Positions 29,742 to 39,650 of a stretch of DNA of 64,000 nt are shown here, piece after piece; the stretch's first letter is position 1, and every line of letters begins with the position of its first letter. Location of the stretch: the NCBI GenBank assembly GCA_021772835.1, contig JAJFLE010000080.1, positions 26,530 through 90,529 of the forward strand. The letters are read 5' to 3'. This DNA is from Mariprofundus sp. Its GTDB lineage: Bacteria > Pseudomonadota > Zetaproteobacteria > Mariprofundales > Mariprofundaceae. The notes under the pieces were generated by a model, which was not told the origin of the DNA, did no database searches, and worked only from the letters and a program-made list of their open reading frames with translations. The position numbers and the translations under genes were made by a program.

Positions 29742-30542
29742 TCAGGCAGCCATAAACGCCGCACTGAAAAGGCCTGCAGATAACAGGACAAATACAGTTT
29801 TCAGGATCAGACGTAAGGAGTCATCTGCAACAGAAGTGTGCAGACCTGCAGCCCAGGCGCTGCTCACAGGTATTACGAGCAATATACCCAGCCAGGCTGC
29901 AAACAAAAATGGCCACTGTGTCATAATCAGTTCATGCCAGTTTCCTTCCATGGTTAAATTTAATAAAACTGCAGATGCAGCCATCACAGCGCCACATACC
30001 GCAGAGGTGCCAACGGCCTGGCGCAGACTGACATGGCGCCTGAGCAACGGCACCAGCATGGTGCCGCCTCCTATGCCCAAGAGACCAGAGATATAACCGA
30101 TGGGACCGGAGAGAGCATGAAGCGATGGCGCCTTCATACGTGTTTGTCGTACCGTTTTGCCATAATCATATGCTACCCATGCATTGAGTAGGGCCAACCC
30201 CAGAAGAACCCATGATTCCGGCATCTGCAATGTACTCCACAATCCGAGAGCGGCGCCGATAATGAGTCCCGGCAGCAGCTGGATGAGTTTGCTTTTATCC
30301 ACATGTTGAAGACGCCAATGGGCTCGGGCTGAAAAAAAGCCGGTGATGACAATGGCCACCATGCTGGCAAACACATGAATGCCTATGCCTTCATGGACAT
30401 GGGGCATCAGTGCATAAAACAGAGGTACATACACAAGCCCGCCACCCACACCAGCCAGGCCCGCCAATACCCCGCCAATCACACCTGCCCCCACACCAAC
30501 GGCAAGGCCATATATCAGCAGAGAAGGATCGAATTCAAGCAA
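29742..30542 (-). CDS. TauE/SafE (TSUP) family membrane permease
   Basis: 266 aa, about eight membrane helices, with glycine-rich repeats GVIGGVLAGLAGVGGG and GYISGLLGIGGGTMLVPLL in each half, the hallmark of the TSUP family. Members export sulfite, sulfoacetate or related anions; the substrate here is unknown. The start is TTG 30542, 5 bp after the stop of a small upstream gene, so both may form an operon. Confidence 0.88.
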   Translation of the reverse strand: MLEFDPSLLIYGLAVGVGAGVIGGVLAGLAGVGGGLVYVPLFYALMPHVHEGIGIHVFASMVAIVITGFFSARAHWRLQHVDKSKLIQLLPGLIIGAALGLWSTLQMPESWVLLGLALLNAWVAYDYGKTVRQTRMKAPSLHALSGPIGYISGLLGIGGGTMLVPLLRRHVSLRQAVGTSAVCGAVMAASAVLLNLTMEGNWHELIMTQWPFLFAAWLGILLVIPVSSAWAAGLHTSVADDSLRLILKTVFVLLSAGLFSAAFMAA

Positions 30543-30547
30543 AGCTG

Positions 30548-30790
30548 TCAGCCAGATCTTGAATGTTTGAACAAGAGATAGTTTTGATATTCATCTATCT
30601 CCATTTTTCCGAGGATATACAGTTGCTGATCCAGAACAACATCCGGATCTGAGATGTTGTTCTGTTGATTGTGAAGCGCGGCAGATTTCTGACGCATTTC
30701 TGATTCCTGCTGATCAACAGTGCCTGACCGTGACATAGCAGCGTTTCTCCACTCATCCGCACTTTCATATGCTTGTTTTACTTGATTCAT
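30548..30790 (-). CDS. Small conserved-looking protein, unknown function
   Basis: 80 aa from ATG 30790 (GTG 30817 adds nine residues). It is hydrophilic and helical: MNQVKQAYESADEWRNAAMS, then DVVLDQQLYILGKMEIDEYQNYLLFKHS. It has no membrane helix or Cys. The codon use looks coding and it is closely linked to the TSUP permease. No family was recognised. Confidence 0.6.
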   Translation of the reverse strand: MNQVKQAYESADEWRNAAMSRSGTVDQQESEMRQKSAALHNQQNNISDPDVVLDQQLYILGKMEIDEYQNYLLFKHSRSG

Positions 30791-30838
30791 AAGTCGCAAT
30801 TTACCTGAAAAATCCACGAAATCGAATATTTCTGCGAT

Positions 30839-30973
30839 ATGGATGCCTGCGGTGACAGCGAGGCGTTGTTGAACTATGCCACAGCCTGCTATCGCGTAAG
30901 ATCGCTAGGGTTACGGCCATGTGTAGATGCAGCTTCCAGGTTGGAAAACAAGGATCTGCGCATGATGGAGTGA
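30839..30973 (+). other. Possible small ORF or coding remnant (44 aa)
   Basis: In the 241-bp gap between the small gene and the kinase, an ORF from ATG 30839 reads MDACGDSEALLNYATACYR, RSLGLRPCVDAASRLENKDLRMME. Its composition is protein-like, but there is no ribosome site and the frame upstream is open only as far as a TGA at about 30800. It may be a gene fragment. Confidence 0.25.
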
Positions 30974-31058
30974 CTGGTGAAAAAACAGATTCAGACATTA
31001 GCACAGGTTAAAAGGGTGCATAGCTACGAGGGCAGCGCCACCCCGGGGCATTGCCCGG

Positions 31059-33317
31059 TCATCGGTCTGGGGTTTTATTGACTGCTGCAGGATAAATCTG
31101 CTGTATGTAATCGTGCAGCCCTTCACAACCCTGCCTGAAGGCGACTTCCAGTTTGTTGCAATAGGCAATCATGTCCGTATCTCCGATAGCTGCACCGAAG
31201 GTCTCAATTTCATTGCACAGTCGTACCACGCCCTGAACGCCAAGCGTGGCGGCAGAACCTTTGAAGCTGTGAACCCTCAATTGATAGTCGCGTCCACGTC
31301 TCTGCTTTGCGGCTAGGCTGAGCTGTGCCAGGTGTTCAAGGCCCGTACTTTTGAATGCACCAAGCAGGTGCTCACGCTTTTCAGTTGAGCGGATCAGGCT
31401 GAGCAGCTCACCGATGATTTCTTCATCCATGATGATGTTATTATCGGATTGAGAGATTTTGCCGGTAAGCTGCTTCGCCACTCGATTCTCTTGCTGATGA
31501 CCTGAGTATTCAGCGGAATCTTCCAGCAGTGAGGAGTCCTGAATGGGCTTGCTCAGGCAGTCGTTGGCATCGGCCTCCAGACATTCACGCACCGTTTGCG
31601 CCACGGCATCGACACCAAGCATCGGTACAGGGATGGGTGCTGAGGCATCCATAAAACGGAACTCGTTAAGCACATCTTCAGAGTGGTGCATGACACTGGA
31701 TGCATGCAGGGCATTAAACAGTAACGACTCCTGCACCGGCAGGTGCAACACCGAAGCAAAACCGGCCTCCAGCATGGCTGGCTCGGCAGATTTATTTTTA
31801 TTCGGCTCAATCAGGATCATATCAAGGCCAGTAAGATCACTCTTATCACGAACGGCATGGGCAATCAGCGCCGGGTTACATTGTAGTGCATTGCGATCAA
31901 GCAAGAGAACATCGTATGGCTGGCCAATTGACCATGCATCCATGAGACTGGATAACAGCAGTTTTTCATCTTTGATGACAGTGAAATGCGTGCCCCAGCG
32001 GCTGAGCATATCCTCCACAGGAGGCTCTTCGCTGAGCAGAAGTATATGCACACTGGTCAAGTCACGCGCTGCTGATTCCCCAGTCTGCCGTTCAAAAGGA
32101 ATTTCAATGGTAAATGTGCTGCCAGCCCCTTCTACGCTGAACAGGTCAATGCTACCGCCCATCATTTTCGTCAGACTTTTCGCAATGGTGATGCCAAGCC
32201 CTGTACCACCGAAACGCCGGATGATCGTCGAATCTGACGGAGAGAATCGTTCGAACATTCTCTTTTTCGCCTCTTCGGAGATGCCGATACCGGTATCGGC
32301 CACCGTGAAAATCAGGCGAGTCTCCGCACTGTCCTGAGCCAGACCAATGCTCATATGCACGCTGCCGTGTGCGGTGAATTTTATCGCATTGCCGACAATA
32401 TTGAGTAGCACCTGTTTCAGATGTTTGGGGTCACCCATCAGTGCGGACGGTACCTCCGGATGAACGTTCAAATCGATCTTGATTCCCTTTTCAGCAGCCT
32501 GAGTTTCAAACATGGCAACCACGCCATGTATCAACGGGTACAGATCAAACGGTTCTTTGACCAATTCAAGTTTACCTGCTTCAATTTTGGCCATATCGAG
32601 AATGCGTTCGATCAATCCAAGCAGATGATAGGCCGACTCTTTGATGACAAAGGCAAAGCGCTTCTGTTCCGGGTTCAGCGGAGTGCTTAGTGACAGGTCA
32701 TTCATGCCTATGATGCCATTGAGTGGTGTGCGCAGCTCATGGCTCATATTGTCAATAAACTGGGATTTGGCCCGATTGGCGGCTTCTGCGGCATCAATGG
32801 CACGCTGAAGTTTGAGGATGAGCCTGGCCATGAACAACGGCACAACAAGAATCAGAATCAGATTGCCCACCGCCATGTGCAGATGTTGCGCCCAAAATGG
32901 GTTGAGGATAATCACGGTGAGAAAACCGACAACCGACAGGGCCGTAGCCAGATAGGCATATCTGACTCCATAGCGAAAAGCGTGGCCAGTGATAATCCAC
33001 AGGTAGAGTCCGACAAACAGCATTCCGTCTTCGCCATCGCCATAATACATGCAGATGGTGGTAATGGAGATGTCACCGATTGCCATCAGTACCCTGCGCT
33101 TACTGTTGCCTGCAGGTGAAAAAACAATCCAGATCAGGAATCCAATGGAGGTTACCAGATAAGCAGCCGCCACAATGAGAATAAGATAATTTTGCGTGAA
33201 TAAGAAATAAGCGCAGATGACAGAAACAAGAATGGCTCGGGTAACCGATTGTGCATATTCAGGGTTATCACGTGCTCGCACAATGCCGCTCGTCGCACGT
33301 TTGCTGTATTTTTCCAT
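31059..33317 (-). CDS. Hybrid histidine kinase with Hpt domain (RpfC-like)
   Basis: 752 aa from ATG 33317 behind GAGGAG. Five or six membrane helices occupy about residues 20-150. HisKA follows with phospho-His near residue 192 ([17 protein letters not shown]), then HATPase ([31 protein letters not shown]). A divergent receiver (residues about 415-540) has LLLDRN as the only Asp candidate. A second receiver survives only as its C-terminal signature ([16 protein letters not shown], near residue 587). An Hpt domain ends the protein with its His near residue 682 ([13 protein letters not shown]). No response regulator is adjacent. Confidence 0.88.
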   Translation of the reverse strand: MEKYSKRATSGIVRARDNPEYAQSVTRAILVSVICAYFLFTQNYLILIVAAAYLVTSIGFLIWIVFSPAGNSKRRVLMAIGDISITTICMYYGDGEDGMLFVGLYLWIITGHAFRYGVRYAYLATALSVVGFLTVIILNPFWAQHLHMAVGNLILILVVPLFMARLILKLQRAIDAAEAANRAKSQFIDNMSHELRTPLNGIIGMNDLSLSTPLNPEQKRFAFVIKESAYHLLGLIERILDMAKIEAGKLELVKEPFDLYPLIHGVVAMFETQAAEKGIKIDLNVHPEVPSALMGDPKHLKQVLLNIVGNAIKFTAHGSVHMSIGLAQDSAETRLIFTVADTGIGISEEAKKRMFERFSPSDSTIIRRFGGTGLGITIAKSLTKMMGGSIDLFSVEGAGSTFTIEIPFERQTGESAARDLTSVHILLLSEEPPVEDMLSRWGTHFTVIKDEKLLLSSLMDAWSIGQPYDVLLLDRNALQCNPALIAHAVRDKSDLTGLDMILIEPNKNKSAEPAMLEAGFASVLHLPVQESLLFNALHASSVMHHSEDVLNEFRFMDASAPIPVPMLGVDAVAQTVRECLEADANDCLSKPIQDSSLLEDSAEYSGHQQENRVAKQLTGKISQSDNNIIMDEEIIGELLSLIRSTEKREHLLGAFKSTGLEHLAQLSLAAKQRRGRDYQLRVHSFKGSAATLGVQGVVRLCNEIETFGAAIGDTDMIAYCNKLEVAFRQGCEGLHDYIQQIYPAAVNKTPDR

Positions 33318-33463
33318 ACTGGCCACTCCTCGGGTCGTGATCATACCGACATCTTGGCGAACCCATGAAATAAAACCTTTGCCACAGCGTACAAGTCGAA
33401 TCCTGTTTGTATCCTGCCAATACACCTCATCGTCAGGCTACGGTCACAGCAAAAATGGAGCCA

Positions 33464-33667
33464 TTACGTTTTTTTCGGTCTGGCCTCATACTTAAGGCAG
33501 CTGATGTGTGAAGCACCCTGTACATCATAACAAGGAAGTATAGCAGATTTAAATTTGAACGCTTTGCAGCCATATGGACGGTTCCGGTCCCAGGTGACAA
33601 AATAGTGTTTGCAGCTCATGCAGGGAGCTCTTTTGGATTTATTCGTGTTGTCCAATATGCTGTTCAT
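33464..33667 (-). CDS. Small Cys-rich conserved protein
   Basis: 67 aa containing CMSCKHYFVTWDRNRPYGCKAFKFKS and later C residues in ILPCYDV and ISCLKYE. Small proteins with this CxxCxHYFVTWD..PYGCKAF pattern are widespread in proteobacteria and sometimes mis-annotated as uracil-DNA glycosylase; the Cys set suggests a zinc or Fe-S site. ATG 33667 overlaps the Rieske gene stop by 4 bp, placing it at the end of the suf transcript. Confidence 0.75.
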   Translation of the reverse strand: MNSILDNTNKSKRAPCMSCKHYFVTWDRNRPYGCKAFKFKSAILPCYDVQGASHISCLKYEARPKKT

Positions 33668-33978
33668 CCATCGACATCAACCTTTACCATGTCGTTTTCA
33701 ACCCGAACAGGAAAGGTATCGATATTTTCGTATGCTGGCGGTGTAAGAGCGTGGCCGTTACGGATGCAAAAACGTGCACCATGGCGCGGGCAGATGATCT
33801 GGTCACCTTCGCATACACCGCTTGCCAGTTCCCCGCCGTCATGCGTGCAAACATCTTCAATGGCAAAAAATTCACCATCAAGATTAAACACTGCAATTTC
33901 ACAATAGGGTGTATTGATGATCTTACGATCACCCGGCGGCAATTCGCTCACTAGAGCAACATCTATCCATTCAGCCAT
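33664..33978 (-). CDS. Rieske [2Fe-2S] ferredoxin, NirD/dioxygenase-ferredoxin type
   Basis: 104 aa; Rieske ligands are Cys44-Thr-His46 and Cys63-Pro-Arg-His66 with the usual 16-residue spacing. It is soluble, starting MAEWIDVALVSELPPGD as in non-haem iron oxygenase ferredoxins that are commonly linked to SUF clusters. It lies 22 bp after nnrS, so it is probably in the suf operon and loaded by the SUF machinery. Its electron partner is unknown. Confidence 0.88.
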   Translation of the reverse strand: MAEWIDVALVSELPPGDRKIINTPYCEIAVFNLDGEFFAIEDVCTHDGGELASGVCEGDQIICPRHGARFCIRNGHALTPPAYENIDTFPVRVENDMVKVDVDG

Positions 33979-34000
33979 GTTTCCCCTCCACCGTTTGAAC

Positions 34001-35209
34001 TCAGCCCGGTTTCCCGTCTACCCGTGCCCGCATCAGGATAGAGGAATAGCGGATACCAACAATAATAAACGCAATAATCCAGCACGTTGCGCTGATATGT
34101 ACTGACATGTCAAGCAACTCCGGCTTGATGATAGGCAGGATCACGCGCATCAGAGTAGCGATGAACATCAGTACAAATGCAACCGGTATCCATGCCAGTG
34201 CCTGAATTGTGCGACCTGTATGGCCGAGTGCGACTCTTGTCATCATGCCTAGCGTAAACATGCCAATGCCACCCAGTGTCCAGGCATGTATTGCATGCAT
34301 GGTCGGCAGATCCATGAGTACAGCAAACGCATAAATCATAAAACCAGCGACCAGCCATGCGTAACCGACATGTAATATCCACAACATTGGCTCTTTCAGT
34401 ACCGCACGGTCAAACCATGAGATCAGCCGCAAGCCATGAATCGCTGCGGCTAGCAGTGAGACAATGATGATCAGCCATGGGTTGCCAATTGCGATGGTCG
34501 CAGCAACCAGCAACACCGATGGCAGGGCCAGTTTCTCAATCAGTTTGTTGGCAGTCGGTCTTGTTCCAATAGACCGCTGCATGAAAAATGGCACGACACG
34601 ACCGGCAATGACCACAATCAGTGCAATAATGATGACAACAGCCAACTGTGAGGCTGGACTGGAAACAGCATCAAGAAAACCCAGCACTTCTAAATGCATG
34701 GCGGCATTGCACATTCCTAATACTATCAGCAGCACCGGTATCGGATAATTGTTTGCTTGTTTTGATTTCAGAATTGGGATGCCTATAACGATAGCCAGTA
34801 CGGGAATAAACAGTATATCGAGCAAGGCAAAGCCAACACCTGGCAAAAATGGGACGGCAGAGAGTAGTCTTGGAGCTAACCAGAGCAGTGCCAGCAACAG
34901 AAGCGATGCACCTGATGGTGTGGGTAAACCTGTCCAGTTACGCACCGAAGTGAGCAGGAAACCTGCGATAACGGCGACTGCATAACCGAACACCATCTCA
35001 TGGGCATGCCAGAGCGGCAGATCAAAGTAGTTGTAGTGCCAGATGCCGGTGGCAAAACCACCGAGCGAGGCCAGCATCAATAAAACTGCAAACCAGATGC
35101 CGAGCAGAAAAAAGGGGCGAAAACCCAATGCCAGCGGTGCCCACGTTTTTGTTTCGGGTTTACTCTCTTCCGTTGTAATCTGTAGCTTGGTGAAACCGCT
35201 ATCAGCCAT
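34001..35209 (-). CDS. nnrS: NnrS family haem-copper membrane protein
   Basis: 402 aa with twelve membrane helices and conserved His residues in GIWHYNYFDLPLWHAHEMVFGY, MHAIHAWTLGGIGMFTLGMM and RVALGHTGR, the signature of NnrS. Family members bind haem and copper and protect against nitric-oxide stress, in which Fe-S clusters are a main target. The gene lies 5 bp after sufT, consistent with a stress-linked SUF operon. Confidence 0.92.
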   Translation of the reverse strand: MADSGFTKLQITTEESKPETKTWAPLALGFRPFFLLGIWFAVLLMLASLGGFATGIWHYNYFDLPLWHAHEMVFGYAVAVIAGFLLTSVRNWTGLPTPSGASLLLLALLWLAPRLLSAVPFLPGVGFALLDILFIPVLAIVIGIPILKSKQANNYPIPVLLIVLGMCNAAMHLEVLGFLDAVSSPASQLAVVIIIALIVVIAGRVVPFFMQRSIGTRPTANKLIEKLALPSVLLVAATIAIGNPWLIIIVSLLAAAIHGLRLISWFDRAVLKEPMLWILHVGYAWLVAGFMIYAFAVLMDLPTMHAIHAWTLGGIGMFTLGMMTRVALGHTGRTIQALAWIPVAFVLMFIATLMRVILPIIKPELLDMSVHISATCWIIAFIIVGIRYSSILMRARVDGKPG

Positions 35210-35214
35210 AAGTG

Positions 35215-35784
35215 TTAAAACATGCCCAGTTGCAGGCGTGCTTCATCACTCATCATGGATCGATCCCATGTCGGATCAAATGTCAGGTCTACTTCCACAT
35301 CGGCCACATTGTCTACACCGAGTACTTTGGCGCGCACATCATCGACAATGAACGGGCCCATGCCACAACCGGGCGCAGTCAGTGTCATGACGATATCGAC
35401 ATGATTGCCACCATCATCATTGTCCACGATATGAACGTCGTAAACAAGCCCCAAATCTACGATATTGACAGGGATTTCCGGATCATAGCAGGTGCGCAAA
35501 GCAGCCCATATGTCCTGCTCATCCACCGGTCCATCTGTATCTTTTTCTGCTGTTGCTGTTTCGGCTACGGCGGTTTCCACTCCGACTTCGCCAAAACCCA
35601 GTGCATCGGCATCTTTGCCTTCTACACGTGCAAGATTGCCTGAGACACTGACCGTGTAAGAGCCTCCAAGCTCCTGAGTAATCAATACCATAGCACCTGC
35701 CGGAATGGTGACCGGTGTGCCTAGCGGAATCAGAATCGCATCGACATCGCGGGTTGTTGTGATTGTATCGCCTGCATGGTTCAT
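35215..35784 (-). CDS. sufT: SufT: Fe-S assembly factor with DUF59/MIP18 domain
   Basis: 189 aa. The N-terminal beta-rich part (VDAILIPLGTPVTIPAGAMVLITQELGGSYTV) is joined to a C-terminal DUF59 domain (residues about 90-189) with CYDPEIPVNIVDLGLVYDV and TLTAPGCGMGPFI. It helps deliver Fe-S clusters to client proteins. It overlaps the sufU stop by 4 bp, placing it directly in the suf operon. Confidence 0.92.
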   Translation of the reverse strand: MNHAGDTITTTRDVDAILIPLGTPVTIPAGAMVLITQELGGSYTVSVSGNLARVEGKDADALGFGEVGVETAVAETATAEKDTDGPVDEQDIWAALRTCYDPEIPVNIVDLGLVYDVHIVDNDDGGNHVDIVMTLTAPGCGMGPFIVDDVRAKVLGVDNVADVEVDLTFDPTWDRSMMSDEARLQLGMF

Positions 35785-36236
35785 TCTGTTTTTGCCGCCT
35801 CTTTTGAGTTTTCAATAGCTGATTTCATGGTATGCCAGCAGAGCGAGGCGCATTTGATGCGGCTTGGAAACTCACGTACGCCCGAGAGCACAGCAAGTTT
35901 GCCCAGAGCTTCTTCATCGGGAGTTTCGTCGAGATCGGCCGTCACCATATGCTGGAAACCTTCAAATTTCTGCTGAAATTCGCTCACAGGCCTGCCTTTC
36001 AGTGTATCCGTCATCAGTGATGCAGAAGCCACTGAAATTGCACAGCCTTCGCCTTCAAATGACACATCTTCGATCAAACCTTCATCATTCACATTCAGAT
36101 AAACGTGCAGCCTGTCGCCACAGAGCGGGTTATAACCGTCAGCTTCGTGGTTAAAAAACTCCAGCTTGCCAAAATTACGCGGACTCTTGTTGTGATCAAC
36201 AATCACCTGCTGATATAAATCTCTCAAATCAAACAT
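35781..36236 (-). CDS. sufU: SufU scaffold/sulfur-acceptor protein
   Basis: 151 aa with the SufU/IscU fold and conserved ligands: NPLCGDR, GEGCAISVASAS and IKCASLCWHT. The insertion between the second and third Cys (RPVSEFQQKFEGF..) is the SufU-type feature. It takes sulfur from SufS. It sits between sufS and sufT; the 147-bp gap upstream holds a dispersed inverted repeat. Confidence 0.93.
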   Translation of the reverse strand: MFDLRDLYQQVIVDHNKSPRNFGKLEFFNHEADGYNPLCGDRLHVYLNVNDEGLIEDVSFEGEGCAISVASASLMTDTLKGRPVSEFQQKFEGFQHMVTADLDETPDEEALGKLAVLSGVREFPSRIKCASLCWHTMKSAIENSKEAAKTE

Positions 36237-36253
36237 AATAAAAACCTTTTTTA

Positions 36254-36377
36254 CACCACAGAGGACGCGAAGGAAAAGCCGTTAACTGGCCTAACTGCTC
36301 ACTCACAGATGGAACAGAAAGCGATAAATGAAAGCCAATCGTTTCATTGCTTATTACCCTCTGTGTCCTTTGTGGTG
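36254..36377. repeat. Intercistronic inverted repeat between sufS and sufU
   Basis: The left arm 36254-36273 (CACCACAGAGGACGCGAAGG) and the right arm 36358-36377 are complementary at 16 of 20 positions and enclose about 84 bp. It is the same dispersed type as the element at 39651-39782. A fragment (CTTTTTTGCACCGCGGTG) lies in the sufD-sufS gap at 37609-37626. Confidence 0.7.
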
Positions 36378-36383
36378 CAATCA

Positions 36384-37601
36384 TCATGCAAAAATATCCT
36401 GAGCTTTTTTCAGGGCGATAAACAGCGCATCAATCTCGGCTTCCGTATTGTAAACAGAGAATGAAGCACGAGCAGTTGCCGGAACTTTGAAGAACTGCAT
36501 CACCGGCATGGCACAGTGGTGCCCTGCGCGAATAGCCACGCCCTCGCGATCTACAATTGTACCGAGGTCATGCGGGTGTACGCTTTTCAGCACAAAAGAT
36601 AGTACACATGCTTTCTCTGCAGCTGTACCAATCTGGCGCAAGCCATCAAACCCTTCAGCTTTAGTCGTGGCATATGCCAGCAATTCTTTTTCACGTTTTC
36701 CTATCGCATCAAAACCGATGGACTGGATATATTCGATAGCTTTGCCGAAACCGATAGCACCTGAAATATGCGGTGTGCCCGCCTCAAATTTGTAAGGCAG
36801 CTCGCTGTATTCGCTTTTCTCGAAAGTGACGATGCGGATCATGTCACCACCACCCTGATATGGTGGCATGGATTCCAATATGGATTGCTTGCCGATCAGC
36901 ACACCAATGCCGGTCGGGCCATACATTTTGTGCGCACTGGTAACGTAGAAGTCGACATCAAGTGCCTGCACATCCACAGCCAGGTGAGCCGCTGCCTGTG
37001 CGCCATCGATGAGCACCTTCGCACCCACGGCATGCGCCTTTGCTATAATCGAGGCAATCGGATTGATCGTACCCAATGCATTGGACATGTGTACAACACC
37101 AACAAGTTTCGTGCGCTCAGTCAGCAGATCATCGAATGCTTCAATGATAAGTTCACCCGCTTCATTGATCGGGGCCACTTTCAGTGTTGCACCTGTACGT
37201 TCACAGAGTAACTGCCACGGCACGATATTGGAGTGGTGCTCCATGTGCGTGATCAGTATCTCATCGCCAGCTTTGATATTGGCACCACCCCATGATGAGG
37301 CAACCAGGTTGATCGCTTCTGTGGCGCCGCGTGTGAAGATAACTTCCCTCTCACTCCGTGCATTGAAAAAACCTGCAATAATCTTGCGAGCGCCCTCATA
37401 TTCAGCTGTTGCTCGTTCGCTCAGGGCATGTACACCACGATGCACGTTGGCGTTATCACACTCATAGTAGTGACTGATTGCATCAATCACACACTGCGGC
37501 TTCTGTGTCGTGGCAGCGTTATCCAGATAGGCCAGCGGTTTACCATAGATCTGCTGGGCCAGAATCGGGAAGTCGCTGCGAATCTGTTCAATATCAAACA
37601 T
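36384..37601 (-). CDS. sufS: SufS cysteine desulfurase
   Basis: 405 aa PLP enzyme of the SufS (group II) class. The PLP-binding Lys is in VTSAHKMYGPTGIGVL, the catalytic Cys in RAGHHCAMPVMQ, and the PLP-contacting His in ILITHMEHHSNIVPWQ. It removes sulfur from cysteine as a persulfide and passes it to SufU. It lies 33 bp after the sufD stop. Confidence 0.97.
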   Translation of the reverse strand: MFDIEQIRSDFPILAQQIYGKPLAYLDNAATTQKPQCVIDAISHYYECDNANVHRGVHALSERATAEYEGARKIIAGFFNARSEREVIFTRGATEAINLVASSWGGANIKAGDEILITHMEHHSNIVPWQLLCERTGATLKVAPINEAGELIIEAFDDLLTERTKLVGVVHMSNALGTINPIASIIAKAHAVGAKVLIDGAQAAAHLAVDVQALDVDFYVTSAHKMYGPTGIGVLIGKQSILESMPPYQGGGDMIRIVTFEKSEYSELPYKFEAGTPHISGAIGFGKAIEYIQSIGFDAIGKREKELLAYATTKAEGFDGLRQIGTAAEKACVLSFVLKSVHPHDLGTIVDREGVAIRAGHHCAMPVMQFFKVPATARASFSVYNTEAEIDALFIALKKAQDIFA

Positions 37602-37634
37602 ATATTAACCTTTTTTGCACCGCGGTGAATAAAA

Positions 37635-38885
37635 TCATGCCAGCATGCCTTCCAGGTCGGTGATATTCGGCAGCTTGGCAAAAGCAGCACGTTCGATATA
37701 GCGGCGTACGGTCTGGTTACTCATTTTAGCCAAAATCTCATCGGCGAAAGCGAAGGTAAGCATCTGTTTGGCCTCTTCTCCGGAAATGCCACGGGTTTTG
37801 AGGTAAAACAATTGATTCTTGTCCAGTTGCCCGATAGTGACGCCATGCGCACACTTTACATCGTCGTTGAAAATTTCAAGTTCCGGTTTGGTGTCGATCT
37901 CGGCATGTGCTGAGAGCAGCAGGTTGGCATTGGACTGGGCTGAGTCGGTTTTAATCGCCCCTTTGCCCACAACAATCTTACCGTTGAATACACCATGCGA
38001 GCGGCCATCAAGCACGGAGCGATAGTTTTCACGGCTCACACAATGCGGTGCATTATGATCGATACGGGTGTGATGATCGATATGCTGACGACCTGATGCC
38101 ACAAACAGACCATTGAGTTCAGTACGGGCACCCGGCTCCTGAAGACGATTCACCACATCCACACGCGAGAGCATGCTGCCCAACTCGGTCGCATGCAGGG
38201 TGTAGGAGGAATCGCGTTGCTGGGAGACCTCTACACGTCCCAGATGACACTGTTTGGCCGCTTCCATTTGCAAGCGGTAATGCTCGCAAGAGCTGTTTTC
38301 ATCCAGTCGAATAGCCGTAACGCTGTTGCTCAGACCGGCTTCGTCATGATCGCCGGCAAAGTGTTCAATGACCTGGATTTCACTATGTTTACCCACGCTG
38401 ATGCCGGTGCGCAGATGTGTTGTACCACCGCTGTTCACATGCAGGATATACAGTGGTTTATCAAGTTTCACGTGATTCGGCACACAGATGCAAGCGCCAT
38501 CGGTCGCCAGCGCACTGTTTGCCGCGACCACACCGCTGCTCAGCGGAGCATCAGCCTGATATGCTATCAGCTCAACCGCTTTCTCCGGCTCATCCTGAAT
38601 CAGTCTGGCCAGCGATGTGATGGTGATAGAGTCAGGCAATTCGGATGCTTCTGCATCAAAGTGACCATTGACGAAAAGCAGGGTGTAAGCATCCAGCTCA
38701 GGAACAGACAAGTCAGCTATCTCCCCCTCATTGTTCTCAGCCACCTGCCACCACTGATCGCCAAGCAATGCGCTTATGCGAGAGAGGTCGGTATATTTCC
38801 AGTCTTCATCGCGAGTCGTCGGTAAACCCTGAGCTTCAAAAGCCCGGGCTGCCGTTTCACGAATGCTTTTCAAAGTCAGGCTCAT
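37635..38885 (-). CDS. sufD: SufD, Fe-S scaffold complex subunit
   Basis: 416 aa with the SufB/SufD C-terminal beta-helix: INHHTRIDHNAPH-type core (HIDHHTRIDHNAPHCVS), GVFNGKIVVGKGA, and the family end motif KCAHGVTIGQLDKNQLFYLKTRG. It pairs with SufB and SufC. It overlaps sufC by 4 bp. Confidence 0.95.
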   Translation of the reverse strand: MSLTLKSIRETAARAFEAQGLPTTRDEDWKYTDLSRISALLGDQWWQVAENNEGEIADLSVPELDAYTLLFVNGHFDAEASELPDSITITSLARLIQDEPEKAVELIAYQADAPLSSGVVAANSALATDGACICVPNHVKLDKPLYILHVNSGGTTHLRTGISVGKHSEIQVIEHFAGDHDEAGLSNSVTAIRLDENSSCEHYRLQMEAAKQCHLGRVEVSQQRDSSYTLHATELGSMLSRVDVVNRLQEPGARTELNGLFVASGRQHIDHHTRIDHNAPHCVSRENYRSVLDGRSHGVFNGKIVVGKGAIKTDSAQSNANLLLSAHAEIDTKPELEIFNDDVKCAHGVTIGQLDKNQLFYLKTRGISGEEAKQMLTFAFADEILAKMSNQTVRRYIERAAFAKLPNITDLEGMLA

Positions 38886-39637
38886 GCAGCGGCCTCTTCT
38901 CTGACCCAGTCGTAACCGCGCTCTTCGAGTTCTAGTGCAAGGCCTTTGCCGCCGCTCTTGAGGATTTTTCCATCCATCAGCACATGCACAACATCGGGTT
39001 TGATGTAATCGAGCAATCGCTGGTAATGGGTCACCATGACAACCGAGCGATCTTTGCTGCGCAGATGATTTACACCATTGGCAACGATACGCAGAGCATC
39101 GATATCCAGCCCTGAATCGGTCTCATCCAGCAGTGCCAGAGAGGGCTCCAGTACCGCCATCTGGAAGATTTCGTTGCGTTTTTTCTCACCACCGGAGAAG
39201 CCTTCGTTAACACCACGGGAGAGGAAGGACTGATCGAGCTCAACCAGTTTCGCCTTTTCTCTCACGATTTTCAGGAAATCGATAGCATCAAGCTCCTGCA
39301 AACCCTGATGTTTACGTTTGGCATTCACACCGGCTTTGAGCAGATAGGTATTGTTCACACCGGGGATCTCAACCGGATACTGGAATGCCAGGAAGACACC
39401 TTCCCATGAGCGTTGCTCCGGAGTCATTGCCAACAGGTCTTTGCCTTTGTAAGTGATGGAACCCTTGGTGACTTCATAACCGTCACGGCCTGCAATGATA
39501 TTGGAGAGGGTCGATTTACCGGAACCGTTGGGCCCCATGATGGCATGCACTTCACCTGTACCAATCTCCAGATTGATGCCTTTCAGAATTTTTTTGCCGT
39601 CTACTGAGGCATGTAAGTTTTCAATTTTAATCATCAT
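38882..39637 (-). CDS. sufC: SufC, ABC-type ATPase of the SUF complex
   Basis: 251 aa with Walker A GPNGSGKST, the ABC signature variant GFSGGEKKRNEIFQMA, Walker B LALLDETDSGLDIDAL and the switch His in VVMVTHYQRLL. It is a soluble ATPase that drives SufBCD remodelling and is not a transporter. A 156-bp gap upstream separates it from sufB and holds a long inverted repeat. Confidence 0.97.
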   Translation of the reverse strand: MMIKIENLHASVDGKKILKGINLEIGTGEVHAIMGPNGSGKSTLSNIIAGRDGYEVTKGSITYKGKDLLAMTPEQRSWEGVFLAFQYPVEIPGVNNTYLLKAGVNAKRKHQGLQELDAIDFLKIVREKAKLVELDQSFLSRGVNEGFSGGEKKRNEIFQMAVLEPSLALLDETDSGLDIDALRIVANGVNHLRSKDRSVVMVTHYQRLLDYIKPDVVHVLMDGKILKSGGKGLALELEERGYDWVREEAAA

Positions 39638-39650
39638 TTTATACCCTTTT

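Noticed and set aside
30801..31004. 67-aa minus-strand ORF between small gene and kinase
   Set aside because: Composition is not protein-like and it lies antisense to a more plausible small ORF.
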